Below, piece after piece: positions 1 through 8,343 of a stretch of 64,000 nucleotides of DNA; position 1 is the stretch's first letter, and every line of letters begins with the position of its first letter. Position numbers and translations under genes: made by a program. Below the pieces are notes generated by a model, which had not been told where the DNA came from, made no database searches, and saw only the letters and a list, made by a program, of their open reading frames with translations. Origin of the DNA: JAJPKK01 sp963787675 (GTDB lineage: Bacteria; Pseudomonadota; Alphaproteobacteria; Rhizobiales; Xanthobacteraceae); assembly GCA_963787675.1 (NCBI GenBank), contig CAWBDV010000025.1:14383-78382 (forward strand), read 5' to 3'.

Positions 1-772
1 GCACAGCCTCGAACTGCGGGCGTAACCCGATCCCGAATGCGCCGCCGACGAACGGCGACACGACGCGCACCTGCTCCGGCTTCAGGCTGAACACACTGCA
101 GAGATAGCGCTGGACGTTCTGCACGCCTTGGGTCTTGTCGTAGACCGTAAGCTTGCCATTGGCCTCGTAGATCACCGTCGATGCAAAGAGCTCCATCGGG
201 TTGTGATGCTCGATCGGCGTGTAGTATTCGGATTCGTGGCGCACGGCGGCGGCGGCGAGCGCCTGCTCGGGCCTGCCGCGAGGCTTCGGTGGCGTGAATA
301 TGGCTTCGGACGGGTTTGTCGGCGGGGCAACCGGAACGGCCGCATTACGCTGGCGATACACGTCGGTGACGTGCAACTCCTCCGCGTACTCCACCCGAAC
401 CAGCGACGACGCGAAGCGCGCGACCTCCGAGGTCTCGGCGACAACGAGCGCAATCGGCTGGCCGTTGAACATGATCCTGTTGTCGTAGAGCGGCCGGAAC
501 GGCGACCCCAACGGGACCACATCATCCTTGTAGGCATCGTCACTGTCGGCCATGTGCGGGCGATTTGCGTGCGTCAGCACGTCGACCACGCCCTTCACGC
601 GCTTCGCCTCGCTTGTGTCGATGCGCGTGATGCGACCTTTGGTGATCGTCGAGCTGACGATGCTGCCGTGGAGGAGACCGGCTGCATTGAACTCGGCGGC
701 ATATTTTGCTGCGCCGGTGACCTTCGCGACGCCGTCGATACGGGATGTGGCCGTGCCGATGTAAGGTGCCAT
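1..772 (-). CDS. paoC: PaoC-like periplasmic aldehyde oxidoreductase, molybdopterin-binding subunit (partial, runs off left edge)
   Basis: I translated this directly from the sequence because the frame is open to the window edge. About 257 N-terminal residues are present, starting MAPYIGTATSRIDG at 772. The early KVTGAAKYAAE stretch is the start of the a/b hammerhead domain of xanthine dehydrogenase-family large subunits, and FVGGAFG near residue 240 matches their molybdopterin-contacting glycine loop. The subunit would carry the Mo-cytosine dinucleotide cofactor and oxidise aldehydes or aromatic aldehydes to acids. The start lies 8 nt after the paoB stop, so it is the third gene of a paoA-paoB-paoC operon. 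The product has no signal of its own; in the PaoABC family the complex is carried out by the Tat signal of PaoA. The substrate is inferred from the family. The catalytic Glu lies outside the window. Confidence 0.9.
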   Translation of the reverse strand, partial: MAPYIGTATSRIDGVAKVTGAAKYAAEFNAAGLLHGSIVSSTITKGRITRIDTSEAKRVKGVVDVLTHANRPHMADSDDAYKDDVVPLGSPFRPLYDNRIMFNGQPIALVVAETSEVARFASSLVRVEYAEELHVTDVYRQRNAAVPVAPPTNPSEAIFTPPKPRGRPEQALAAAAVRHESEYYTPIEHHNPMELFASTVIYEANGKLTVYDKTQGVQNVQRYLCSVFSLKPEQVRVVSPFVGGAFGIGLRPQFEAV

Positions 773-780
773 GACTGTCC

Positions 781-1797
781 TCAGACGATTTTCTTGGACG
801 ATTGCGACTGCGGCGTACCGCGCGCGGCTTGGGTGAGCGCGCGCGTAATGCAGCGGCGCGCGAGATCGATCTTGAAGGTGTTGCGCCCGTAGCCCCTGGC
901 GTCGCGCAGCAGCACATCCGCCGCGCGAGCAAACGTCGCGGCATTGGCGGGCTGCCCGCGCAGCGCAGCTTCCGCCTGTGGGTCGCGCCATGGCTTGTGC
1001 GCGACGCCGCCAAGCGCGAAGCGTCCTTCCTTGATGATGTCGCCTTCGAGCTCGAGCCCGACCGCGACCGACACAAGGGCGAACGCATAGGAAAGCCGGT
1101 CACGAATCTTCAGATACGTGTAGTTCCTCGCGAAACCCTGCGGCGGCACTTCCACCGCGGTGATGATCTCGCCGGCGTTGAGGTTGGTGTCGCGTTGCGG
1201 TGTATCGCCCGGCAGACGGTGGAAGTCCGCAAATTTGATGATGCGATCCCCCGAGGCGCCGGTCACATGAACACTGGCCTCCAACATCGCGAGCGCCACG
1301 CACATGTCGGATGGGTGGACCGCGATACAGGCGTCGCTCGCGCCGAGAATCGCGTGCATGCGATTATGGCCGTCAATGGCGGTGCAGCCGCTGCCCGGCT
1401 CGCGTTTGTTGCAGGGCGTGGCTATGTCGTAGAAGTAATGACAGCGCGTACGCTGCAACAAGTTGCCGCCGGTTGATGCCATGTTGCGCAATTGTTGCGA
1501 GGCACCGGCCATGATCGCGCTGGCGAGAACCGGATAGCGCGTCTCCACCAGCGGGTGATAAGCGAGATCGGTATTGCGTACGAGCGCCCCGATGCGCAGA
1601 CCGCCGCCCGGCGTGTTTTCGATCTGCTTCAGCGGCAAGCGCGTGATGTCGATGACCTTCGTTGGTCGTTCGACATCCATTTTCATCAAATCGATAAGGT
1701 TGGTGCCGCCGGCCACGAACTTCACATTGGGGTCGCGGGCGATCTGGCGGACCGCGTCCGCGACGTCAGTGGCGCGCGCATACTGAAAGTTGATCAT
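781..1797 (-). CDS. paoB: PaoB-like FAD-binding subunit of periplasmic aldehyde oxidoreductase
   Basis: The product is 338 residues. The FAD-binding PCMH fold is marked by FVAGGTNLIDLM (residues 28-39) and STGGNLLQRT (108-117), and a CO-dehydrogenase flavoprotein C-terminal domain follows. The loop TRCHYFYD...PCNKREPGSGC supplies Cys119, Cys129 and Cys138, with Cys157 a little later. This loop is the hallmark of the PaoB/YagS branch, which holds an extra 4Fe-4S cluster not found in ordinary xanthine dehydrogenase FAD subunits. The start MINFQYARA is chosen because its ATGA overlaps the paoA stop; a longer in-frame extension upstream lies inside paoA and is rejected. It passes electrons between the Mo/2Fe-2S subunits and an external acceptor. 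Confidence 0.92.
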   Translation of the reverse strand: MINFQYARATDVADAVRQIARDPNVKFVAGGTNLIDLMKMDVERPTKVIDITRLPLKQIENTPGGGLRIGALVRNTDLAYHPLVETRYPVLASAIMAGASQQLRNMASTGGNLLQRTRCHYFYDIATPCNKREPGSGCTAIDGHNRMHAILGASDACIAVHPSDMCVALAMLEASVHVTGASGDRIIKFADFHRLPGDTPQRDTNLNAGEIITAVEVPPQGFARNYTYLKIRDRLSYAFALVSVAVGLELEGDIIKEGRFALGGVAHKPWRDPQAEAALRGQPANAATFARAADVLLRDARGYGRNTFKIDLARRCITRALTQAARGTPQSQSSKKIV

Positions 1798-2402
1798 GAC
1801 TGCCCCATCGCTTGCTGGATTGCCGCGACGATATTCGGGTAGGCGCCGCAGCGGCATATATTGCCGCTCATCAGTTCGCGGATGTCGTCCGCGCTCTTCG
1901 CCCTGCCCTCTGCGATCAATCCGGCCGCCGAGCAGATTTGGCCGGGCGTGCAGTAGCCGCATTGGAACGCGTCATGATCGATAAACGCCTGCTGCAGCGG
2001 ATGCAGCGCGCCGTCGGCCGCAATGCCTTCGATCGTGGTGATCTGTGCGCCATCGCACATAACGGCAAACGTCAGGCACGAGTTGATGCGCCGTCCGTCC
2101 ATCAGGACGGTGCAAGCGCCGCACTGACCCTGATCGCAGCCCTTCTTCGTGCCGGTCAGGTCGAGATGCTCGCGCATCAAATCGAGCAACGTTGTGCGCG
2201 GATCGAGCTCGAAGTCGTGACGCGCGCCGTTGACGGTCATGCTCGCGGATACCGCTTGCGGCGCTGTTGAAGTGGTGGGCGATTGAGCTGCCTCGCTTGA
2301 TCGCAATCCCATGGCAACTGGAACCGTCGCCCCGCCGACGACAACCTCACGGCGCGTTGGCTGGTTCGAGGAGCGGGAATCCGTATGTCGGCTATCGCTC
2401 AT
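1794..2402 (-). CDS. paoA: PaoA-like 2Fe-2S subunit of periplasmic aldehyde oxidoreductase, Tat-exported
   Basis: The product is 202 residues. A twin-arginine N-terminus (TRREVVVGG, residues 16-24, then a short hydrophobic stretch) marks Tat export of the pre-assembled complex, as in E. coli PaoA. A plant-ferredoxin-type 2Fe-2S domain follows with GCDQGQCGACTVL, and then the helical [2Fe-2S]-binding domain with QCGYCTPGQ and GNICRCGAY. All eight cluster cysteines are present. The ATG at 2402 has GGAG about 6 nt upstream. A TTG two codons earlier is less likely. It is the first gene of the operon and overlaps paoB by 4 nt. Confidence 0.92.
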   Translation of the reverse strand: MSDSRHTDSRSSNQPTRREVVVGGATVPVAMGLRSSEAAQSPTTSTAPQAVSASMTVNGARHDFELDPRTTLLDLMREHLDLTGTKKGCDQGQCGACTVLMDGRRINSCLTFAVMCDGAQITTIEGIAADGALHPLQQAFIDHDAFQCGYCTPGQICSAAGLIAEGRAKSADDIRELMSGNICRCGAYPNIVAAIQQAMGQS

Positions 2403-2449
2403 TCTCAACTCCTATCGAGCGGATCGCATTGGGTTGTTTTTTGAACGGT

Positions 2450-2499
2450 AGTGATCCGTAAGCGCGATTTCTTGGATAAGATTGCGCTTACAGTGATCC
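2450..2499. promoter_or_regulatory. Operator-like inverted repeat upstream of paoA
   Basis: GTAAGCGC (2458-2465) and GCGCTTAC (2484-2491) form a perfect 8-bp inverted repeat around an 18-bp centre. The pair is bracketed by the direct repeat AGTGATCC at 2450-2457 and 2492-2499. It lies about 50-100 nt upstream of the paoA start, where a regulator site is expected. The regulator is unknown and none is encoded beside it. Confidence 0.45.
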
Positions 2500-2656
2500 A
2501 GCCGTCGCCTCGCGGGTCGATGCGCACTCAACGGCATCGGCTCTCATGTCGAGCTCAGGCGTCCGCGTCGCGACATAAATTCGTCCGGGGAACAGAAGTT
2601 CCGAAACCCTAGTCCGTTCACCTCTTCGGGTAATCTTTCTCTAAAATTTGTGCTTT

Positions 2657-2677
2657 ACGCGCGTCAACAGCGCGCGT
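2657..2677 (-). terminator. Possible terminator hairpin after the exported protein gene at 2735-3574
   Basis: ACGCGCG / CGCGCGT form a 7-bp stem with a 7-nt loop. In the minus-strand transcript an A/T-rich stretch including AAATTTTAG follows, but there is no clean U-run, so this is a weak call. Confidence 0.3.
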
Positions 2678-2734
2678 TGCTCTTGCCGGGACAGCAAGCT
2701 GTCTCGCCTCTCTTACTCCCGCGCCGCATTGATC

Positions 2735-3574
2735 TTACTTCCGCGCCGCGTTGAAGTGGCGCAAATCCGGCGGCGGTTGATCCTTGCGGGTCGGCATCAG
2801 ACGACCGTCAGCGCCGAGGAAGTAGTCCTCATCGCCGACGATGACGTGCCGATTGTTCTCGGTGCAATTGTCCTCGAACCAGATGACATTGCGATCGCGG
2901 CGATAGCGCTTGTTCACGGTCCACGGCCGCGTCAGCGCATGGTCGATGGTCGTGATGTCGTTGTGCAAGATGTCAGGGTCGGCCTTGTCGAGATAGATTC
3001 GCTCCAGAACGATCGACTGATTGTCGGCGTGAAGCGGAAGGCCGCTAGGCTCGAAGACACGTGGGCCCTTGAAATTCCGGGTCTCGACTTCGAGGGTGTC
3101 GAAGCTGCCATCGCCGTCGGTATCGAGCCAGCGACCGATCGAATAACCGGCAAACGACGGTTCGAGTTCGGCCGGCCAAGTGCGGCCGTCGGTGTAGATG
3201 CGGCGCGGCAGGAACGGATGGAAGTTCACATAAGTGATGTTCGGCATGATGACGAACTCGATCGGCCAAGCGACCGTCATCATCCGCGGCATGCCGTTGC
3301 TGATGCAGGTAACGAGCCTGTCGCCACCTTGTCCACCGGCGGCCTGATCGGCAAGGCTCGCCGCCAGCACCGCCTGATATTCGCGCGTCAGTGGCGCCTG
3401 CTGGCCGAGCCCGGGCGGCTTGGTCGGATCCCACGTAAAGCCGACGCCAGGCGGCCTGAGCCACTGGCCTGACCAGTCGGGATACTTGGTTTCATCAAAC
3501 GCCACGGCTGCCGACATCATCGTGACCGACATTGCGATGAAAGCTCCCAGGCGCAACGCCCCTCGATCAATCAT
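2735..3574 (-). CDS. Exported protein of unknown function, paralogue of the protein at 39191-40045
   Basis: The product is 279 residues. An N-terminal hydrophobic signal ends near VAFDETKYP. GGAGGA sits 7-8 nt before the ATG. I recognise no named domain. Conserved with the second copy in this window are NGMPRMM, RRIYTDGR, GYSIGRW, DTDGDG, LEVETR and ITTIDHALTRPW. The GMPR...RRIYTDGR...SIGxW order resembles a large uncharacterised family of secreted proteins in Hyphomicrobiales and sphingomonads, as far as I recall. DTDGDG looks like a single EF-hand-type calcium loop. It sits between paoABC and an exported esterase on the same strand, but with 130-nt gaps, so operon membership is uncertain. 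Confidence 0.85.
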   Translation of the reverse strand: MIDRGALRLGAFIAMSVTMMSAAVAFDETKYPDWSGQWLRPPGVGFTWDPTKPPGLGQQAPLTREYQAVLAASLADQAAGGQGGDRLVTCISNGMPRMMTVAWPIEFVIMPNITYVNFHPFLPRRIYTDGRTWPAELEPSFAGYSIGRWLDTDGDGSFDTLEVETRNFKGPRVFEPSGLPLHADNQSIVLERIYLDKADPDILHNDITTIDHALTRPWTVNKRYRRDRNVIWFEDNCTENNRHVIVGDEDYFLGADGRLMPTRKDQPPPDLRHFNAARK

Positions 3575-3704
3575 GGCAGTCCTCCGTGGGTCTCGCTGAA
3601 CGTCGGTTGGACCGGCGTCGCCCGTCGTGCAAGCGACACCTCGCTGTGCGCAGACTTTGTTGGCAGTGCCGCTCGTCGCTCTTCCGCAAATCTTGGCGCC
3701 GACC

Positions 3705-5039
3705 TCACTGCAACAACTTCAGGTCGATCGCCTCCGCCATGGCCTTGTAGCCGGCATCGTTGGGATGGAGGTGATCTCCGCTGTCGAACGCGGATGCGAT
3801 CGCGGCGGGGTGAGCCGGATCGGCGACAACGGCATCGAAATCGATGATGGCGTCGAAGGCCCCGCCTTTCCTGATCCAGTTGTTGACGGCTTGACGCTTT
3901 GCTTCCTTGTCGGGCGAGAAATAACCGACATTAGGGCCGTTCGCGAGGGCGTGTTCGAACGGCGTCAGCGGACTGCCGATGACTTTGAGGCCGCGCAGGT
4001 GCGCCCGTTCGATCAATTGCTTGTAGCCGGCGATGATTTCGTCGGCCGTGCGCACGATGCCGTTCGGCTCGATCGGCGTGCCCGGCCAGCCGATATCGTT
4101 GATCCCAACGAGCACAATGACGTGCGACACGGCCGGCTGGCTCAAGACATCGCGCTCGAAACGAGCAAGGGCGCTGATGCCGGCGCCGTCGCTCAACACG
4201 CGATTGCCGGCAATCCCCTGGTTCAAAACCGCCGACGCGATGCCCGCGTCCTTCAAGCGACGGGCAAGCACATCGGGCCAACGGTGGTTGGCATTCACGG
4301 TCGAGGCCGAACCGTCGGTAATCGAATCGCCGAAGGCCACGATCGCGTGAACAGATGTCGCGGATTCGACCATGACGCCCGTGAGGAAAAAGCGATTGGC
4401 AAAGTGATCGGCAACTGGGAATTCCGTACTGCCGGTATAGTCGCCGGACGCCGACACATAGGCGGTTTGCAGTCCAGTCGCATGCACGGTCGTCAAATCG
4501 GTGGCAGCCGGCAAATAAAGGCTCACGGCAAGGTCAGAGAGCGGCGCAACCGCAAGCTCGACCGGATCACTGAGCGCCGGCGCACCCGGCGGGATGATGA
4601 CCGACTTGGCCCCTCCAAAGGTGACGGCGCGCGAACTCCCCGCCGCTATTCCCGCCCCCTCGCCCGCGAGCGCGACGCTGGCGGCGCCGATCAACACGGG
4701 TCGCTGGCCGAATTCATTCGACAAGCGGAGCCGTATCTTGTTGCCGCCGACACTGAGATGCACGATTTGACGAATGGTGCGATCGGAAAAGCTCGTTGGA
4801 ATGATGCCGCGCGGCGCCTGCGGACTGGCGGTCCAGCTGCCGATCCAAGTCGCGACCTCGGCGCCGGCCGGATGACACGCGAATAAGAGGACCGACAAAA
4901 TCGCAGCCGCAACTCGGCCACTGCATAACGCGCGGCGGTCGCGAACCACGTTCTTGACGGAGCGGTCGCCATCGGGGGCCGAGGAGGAAGTGCTCGCGAA
5001 CTTGCCAGCACTTATGATCATCTTGTGTAACGAGTTCAT
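3705..5039 (-). CDS. SGNH/GDSL-family hydrolase (esterase/lipase type), exported
   Basis: The product is 444 residues. The four SGNH blocks are present: VAFGDSITDGS (block I, nucleophile Ser), GIAGNRVL (block II, Gly), LVGINDIGW (block III, Asn) and DHLHPNDAGY (block V, Asp/His). The N-terminal 190 residues before block I form a beta-rich, probably carbohydrate-binding-like region, as is usual in the longer GDSL enzymes related to rhamnogalacturonan acetylesterases. A hydrophobic segment (AAILSVLLFACHPAGAE, about residues 43-59) suggests export; the start may lie a little further downstream than the ATG used. Its CHP cysteine could also be a lipobox-like site. The substrate cannot be told from sequence. 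Confidence 0.9.
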   Translation of the reverse strand: MNSLHKMIISAGKFASTSSSAPDGDRSVKNVVRDRRALCSGRVAAAILSVLLFACHPAGAEVATWIGSWTASPQAPRGIIPTSFSDRTIRQIVHLSVGGNKIRLRLSNEFGQRPVLIGAASVALAGEGAGIAAGSSRAVTFGGAKSVIIPPGAPALSDPVELAVAPLSDLAVSLYLPAATDLTTVHATGLQTAYVSASGDYTGSTEFPVADHFANRFFLTGVMVESATSVHAIVAFGDSITDGSASTVNANHRWPDVLARRLKDAGIASAVLNQGIAGNRVLSDGAGISALARFERDVLSQPAVSHVIVLVGINDIGWPGTPIEPNGIVRTADEIIAGYKQLIERAHLRGLKVIGSPLTPFEHALANGPNVGYFSPDKEAKRQAVNNWIRKGGAFDAIIDFDAVVADPAHPAAIASAFDSGDHLHPNDAGYKAMAEAIDLKLLQ

Positions 5040-5113
5040 GGTGCGCTCCCCTTTGACGAAGCCTTCCCGCAGCCCCCTCTAACGAAGGCTGACCAAGAGC
5101 ATTCGATTTGCAG

Positions 5114-6247
5114 TTAATTCGTGCCGGTCCTGCCTGCCGTGTATGTCTTGGAAAAACCGTTGCGCGCGTTGGTCACCGTGAACGTTCCATCGGGCTGGGC
5201 CGAGACCTTGATCCAGAACGCCTGCCCATTATGCGCGGGCGGCGGTGGAGTGTTGGGGCCAGGGGTCGGGGCCGCGATGGGGGCGACGGGCATGGTAGCG
5301 GAAGGTTCGTCGAGCAGGTTGGCGATGAATATACCCGGCACCGTGTACTCCTGACCGCTGAGCTGGGAGAAGTGAATCTGCCACAGGTCCTCGAGTCCGG
5401 GCGAGGTGTGAATGACTTTCATCACTTCCGGCGGCCCGCCTTTCCGGGTGCCATTGTTCATAATTGCGACGCGTGGATGGGTCGCATGAATCATGACCTC
5501 TGAATTTGACGAATCGACGCCGTGATGCAGTCCGAGGAAGACGTCGACGGCGCCGATGCGGTTCGTCGGGCACATCATCTCGAATTCCTTGTTCTTGGTG
5601 AGATCGCCGAGATGGATGGTGCGGAATTTTCCGAACGCCACCGCAATGCCGACCGACATCGGATCTTCGGCGTTGTTCGTGCCGGGCTTATAGCTCGCGC
5701 AGTACGGATTGGGTCCGCCGGCGCCCGGCAGCGCGGTTTTGATAGTCTCTCCCGCCGACGTCACGACGTCGATATCGAGCCCCGCAACCGCGATCTTGTC
5801 GCCCGCCGTTGCGACGGTGTGCTTCGCTGCGGCGTAGAGCGTCGGATAAACGTTGGCCAGGAATTCGTCGACGGCCGGATTGGGCTGGACGTTCGGGCCG
5901 TGGTCGATGAAATCGCGAATCGGCATGCGTTTCGCGAGCTCCGTGAGCCCGCCGTAATGGTCGCCGTGCCAGTGCGTGGTGATCAGGTGGTCGATCTGGG
6001 TGAGGTGAGCGTCGCGCGCCGCATCCATGATCCGTTCGGCATCACGCACCGACGCTTGCGGCCCGACATTGCCGGTGTCGATAAGAAGCGACTGTCCCGA
6101 CGGCGCCACGAACAGCGTAGCGTTGCCGCCCTCGACGTCGACCACGTAGATATCGAGGGTCGTGCGGGTCTGCGCGGCAGTGCTGAGAGCCTCCGCCATG
6201 AGCGCCATCGCGGCGGCCGTCGCCGTCAGCCATTCTCTGCTGCCCAT
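5114..6247 (-). CDS. Exported metallo-beta-lactamase-fold hydrolase (ComEC/Rec2 C-terminal type)
   Basis: The product is 377 residues. A signal peptide (to about residue 25, ...STAAQTRTT) is followed by an MBL fold. The zinc-binding HxHxDH motif appears in LITTHWHGDHYGGL, the first strand has FVAPSGQSLLIDTGN, and HLGDL and GLHHGVD supply later ligands. This pattern is that of ComEC/Rec2-like single-domain hydrolases. A linker rich in Pro and Ala precedes a C-terminal beta-domain ending FSKTYTAGRTGTN. The substrate is unknown. It shares the minus strand with the esterase at 3705-5039 (74-nt gap), so the two may be co-transcribed as secreted hydrolases. Confidence 0.88.
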   Translation of the reverse strand: MGSREWLTATAAAMALMAEALSTAAQTRTTLDIYVVDVEGGNATLFVAPSGQSLLIDTGNVGPQASVRDAERIMDAARDAHLTQIDHLITTHWHGDHYGGLTELAKRMPIRDFIDHGPNVQPNPAVDEFLANVYPTLYAAAKHTVATAGDKIAVAGLDIDVVTSAGETIKTALPGAGGPNPYCASYKPGTNNAEDPMSVGIAVAFGKFRTIHLGDLTKNKEFEMMCPTNRIGAVDVFLGLHHGVDSSNSEVMIHATHPRVAIMNNGTRKGGPPEVMKVIHTSPGLEDLWQIHFSQLSGQEYTVPGIFIANLLDEPSATMPVAPIAAPTPGPNTPPPPAHNGQAFWIKVSAQPDGTFTVTNARNGFSKTYTAGRTGTN

Positions 6248-6446
6248 TGAATCCTCCCTGGCGCGATCGTGTCACGCCAGCATCAGGCTATCAATCGGCG
6301 ACCCGCTCCGAAAGGCACCCGCCTTTGGATCGTTTCGCATCAGTCTCTTTCGCGGTAAGGAGAGAGATGGATGGCCGGGACAAGTTTCCGGCATGACTCG
6401 TCCATATCAGAGTTCGGCAAACCAGCTCAGGCGTAGGCGCACCGAC

Positions 6447-7430
6447 ATGAGGGTATTCATATTAGCGATCGCCGCAACGCTGAGCCTGACGGCAGGCGTC
6501 GAGGCGCAGGGCACCTACCCCGAGAAGCCCGTGCGGATCATCGTGGACTCTGCGCCGGGAAGCTCCACCGACGTCTCGGTGCGTTTGATGGCGGAACGGC
6601 TGTCCGCGATTTGGAAACACCAGGTGGTCGTCGACAATCGCCCCGGCGGTGGCGGGTCGATGGCTGCTCGCGCCGGCCAGGCGGCAACACCGGACGGTTA
6701 CACACTCTATGTCGGCGCAGCCTCAACATTCATCGCAGTCAAGGGCGCGCCAGGCGTCGCGCCGAACCTGCCGATCGAGCTGCCGCGTGATTTCACGGCA
6801 ATCGGTTTCATTACGCAGCAGCCAATGTTCATTGCGGTGGCGCCGCAGCTCGGCGTGAAGTCAGTGCCCGAACTGATTGCGCTTGCGAAGAACAAGCCCG
6901 ATCAATTGAGCTATGCCACGACCGGGCGCGGTCGCATGACCCACCTGACCATGGAACTGCTGCAGGAGCGCGCCGGGATCAAACTGCAGATGATTCCGTA
7001 CACGGGAGGTCCGACCGCAGCGATGAGCGATGTCGGGACCGGCCGCGTCGCCATTGTGACCGAAGGCTACTCCGGACTTGCCGGCGGCATCACGAGCGGC
7101 CTGATCACAAGCATTGCTGTCGCGTCGCTTGAGCGGCTTCCCGATTTCCCGGATCTGCCGACCGTCGCAGAAACACTGCCGGACTTCGTCGCCGGCGGGT
7201 GGAACGTGCTGTTGGCGCCCGTCGGGACGCCAGCGGCGATCATCCAGAAGGCCAGCGCGGATCTTCGCGTGGCAATGGACGATGCTGAAGTAAAGCAGAA
7301 GCTCGCCCAGCTTGGCGCTTATCCTCACGCGATGACACCTGACGAAGTCACGCAATTCGCCATAGGTCAGCAAAGGACCTGGAAACCTATCGCGGAGAAG
7401 GTGGCGAAGGAGATGGCTCAGTCACCTTAA
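6447..7430 (+). CDS. Bug-family tripartite tricarboxylate-type periplasmic solute receptor
   Basis: The product is 327 residues. The start MRVFILAIAATLSLTAG is chosen because it opens a clean signal peptide ending VEAQG; a longer open frame upstream overlaps the divergent hydrolase gene. The mature protein begins TYPEKPVRIIVDSAPGSSTD, the standard Bug N-terminus (YPxKPIRxIVPFxPGG), and continues with VVDNRPGGGG. Such receptors bind small carboxylates in the periplasm, usually for a TctAB permease. No permease gene is nearby, so this is an orphan receptor, which is common where the family is expanded. The ligand is unknown. Confidence 0.93.
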   Translation: MRVFILAIAATLSLTAGVEAQGTYPEKPVRIIVDSAPGSSTDVSVRLMAERLSAIWKHQVVVDNRPGGGGSMAARAGQAATPDGYTLYVGAASTFIAVKGAPGVAPNLPIELPRDFTAIGFITQQPMFIAVAPQLGVKSVPELIALAKNKPDQLSYATTGRGRMTHLTMELLQERAGIKLQMIPYTGGPTAAMSDVGTGRVAIVTEGYSGLAGGITSGLITSIAVASLERLPDFPDLPTVAETLPDFVAGGWNVLLAPVGTPAAIIQKASADLRVAMDDAEVKQKLAQLGAYPHAMTPDEVTQFAIGQQRTWKPIAEKVAKEMAQSP

Positions 7431-7573
7431 TGAACGTCAGCGCCACCACCTCCGTTATTTAACGAGCCATTCAGGCGCCCCATGGTGGACGTGATTTGCA
7501 TGTCCGCTTATCGGCGCGAATCTGCCGTGTGTTGGTATCCCAGCAGGACCGCCAGTGCCGCTCGGCGCTGCGC

Positions 7574-8224
7574 CTATTGCACCATGCAGCCGCGAAGAAA
7601 AAGTTGGGCGCTCTGTTTCGCCCGCCTGACGATCTCTTCGCGATCGGGCGCCTCCCGCTGGCCAAGCATCGCGGCACGCTGCGGATCCATCGCGATCATC
7701 CCCCGCAGCATTCCGGCCGCGATGCCCGGGTCATCGAGCTTGATCAGCCCACGCTCACACTGGCGGCGCAGCCAGGCTGCGATGCCGTCGTTGGCGCGCC
7801 GGATCGCCAGTGAATAAAAGGCCGACGCGATCTCCGGAAATTGGCCGCATTCGCCGATGACGAGCCTGTGCATCGCAATGGTTCGATGGCTGAGCGTGAG
7901 CGTGCCGTAGGCGATCAATATGTGCTCGAGCGCTTCCCCGATCGGCAACGCATCAACCGCATCGCCATCGATCTCGAGCATGAACTGCCCGATGCGATCG
8001 GTCACCACCTGGGCCAGCAAGTCGGCCTTGTTGGGGAACAGCCGATACACGGTCTTGGTCGAGACACCCGCACGTTCGGCGATATCGCCCATGCAGGCAC
8101 CGGCGTAGCCGTTCGCTTCGAACTCCTCTGCGGCGGCCTCGATCACCAGCTGACGTGTTTCCTCGTCAGATCGGGTCGGTGGGCGGCCGCGTGGCCTGCG
8201 GGTCTGCTCTGCAATTTGTACCAT
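7574..8224 (-). CDS. TetR/AcrR-family transcriptional regulator
   Basis: The product is 216 residues. A basic arm (RRPRGRPPTRSDEETR) leads into the TetR helix-turn-helix, AAEEFEANGYAGACMGDIAERAGVSTKTVYRLFPNKADLL (about residues 31-70). The C-terminal ligand domain is of the type with a TetR_C_7/AefR-like ending. It is divergent from the HlyD-DHA2 efflux pair, with a 119-nt gap holding paired inverted repeats. The simplest reading is a local repressor of the pump and of itself, released by a pump substrate. Confidence 0.92.
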   Translation of the reverse strand: MVQIAEQTRRPRGRPPTRSDEETRQLVIEAAAEEFEANGYAGACMGDIAERAGVSTKTVYRLFPNKADLLAQVVTDRIGQFMLEIDGDAVDALPIGEALEHILIAYGTLTLSHRTIAMHRLVIGECGQFPEIASAFYSLAIRRANDGIAAWLRRQCERGLIKLDDPGIAAGMLRGMIAMDPQRAAMLGQREAPDREEIVRRAKQSAQLFLRGCMVQ

Positions 8225-8227
8225 GAC

Positions 8228-8280
8228 GATTTTCCAAATTCAGGTTGACGTCCCCTATGTAGCGACTATTTTGGAAAACA
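8228..8280 (+). promoter_or_regulatory. Promoter and operator-like repeats between the TetR gene and the efflux pair
   Basis: A candidate promoter for the efflux genes is TTGACG (8245-8250), a 16-bp spacer, and TATTTT (8267-8272). The arms TTTTCCAAA (8230-8238) and TTTGGAAAA (8270-8278) are inverted repeats that flank and overlap it. TetR-family binding here would cover the -10 box. The ATTTTCC arm also lies at the start of the divergent TetR gene, as expected for autoregulation. Confidence 0.5.
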
Positions 8281-8343
8281 TCAAGTTTCCTAAAGTGGCC
8301 GAGCCGCCAAGGCCCGCAGGCCCAGGTCAGACAGGAGGGTTCC

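Larger units (their letters stand above)
2403..2734. other. Intergenic region upstream of paoABC
   Basis: This 332-nt gap has no convincing gene. Nearest paoA it holds an operator-like inverted repeat (2450-2499, listed separately). At its far end is a GC-rich hairpin (2657-2677) that may end the gene beginning at 3574. The rest shows no clear structure. A promoter for paoABC must lie here, but I see no strong -35/-10 pair. Confidence 0.5.

Noticed and set aside
128..892. Plus-strand open frame of 254 codons across paoC/paoB
   Set aside because: It is antisense to two genes with clear cofactor motifs and has no family-like sequence; high GC makes long antisense frames common here.
3627..4886. 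Plus-strand open frame of 419 codons
   Set aside because: Antisense to the GDSL hydrolase, whose four SGNH blocks are intact; the antisense product has low-complexity Arg-rich sequence only.
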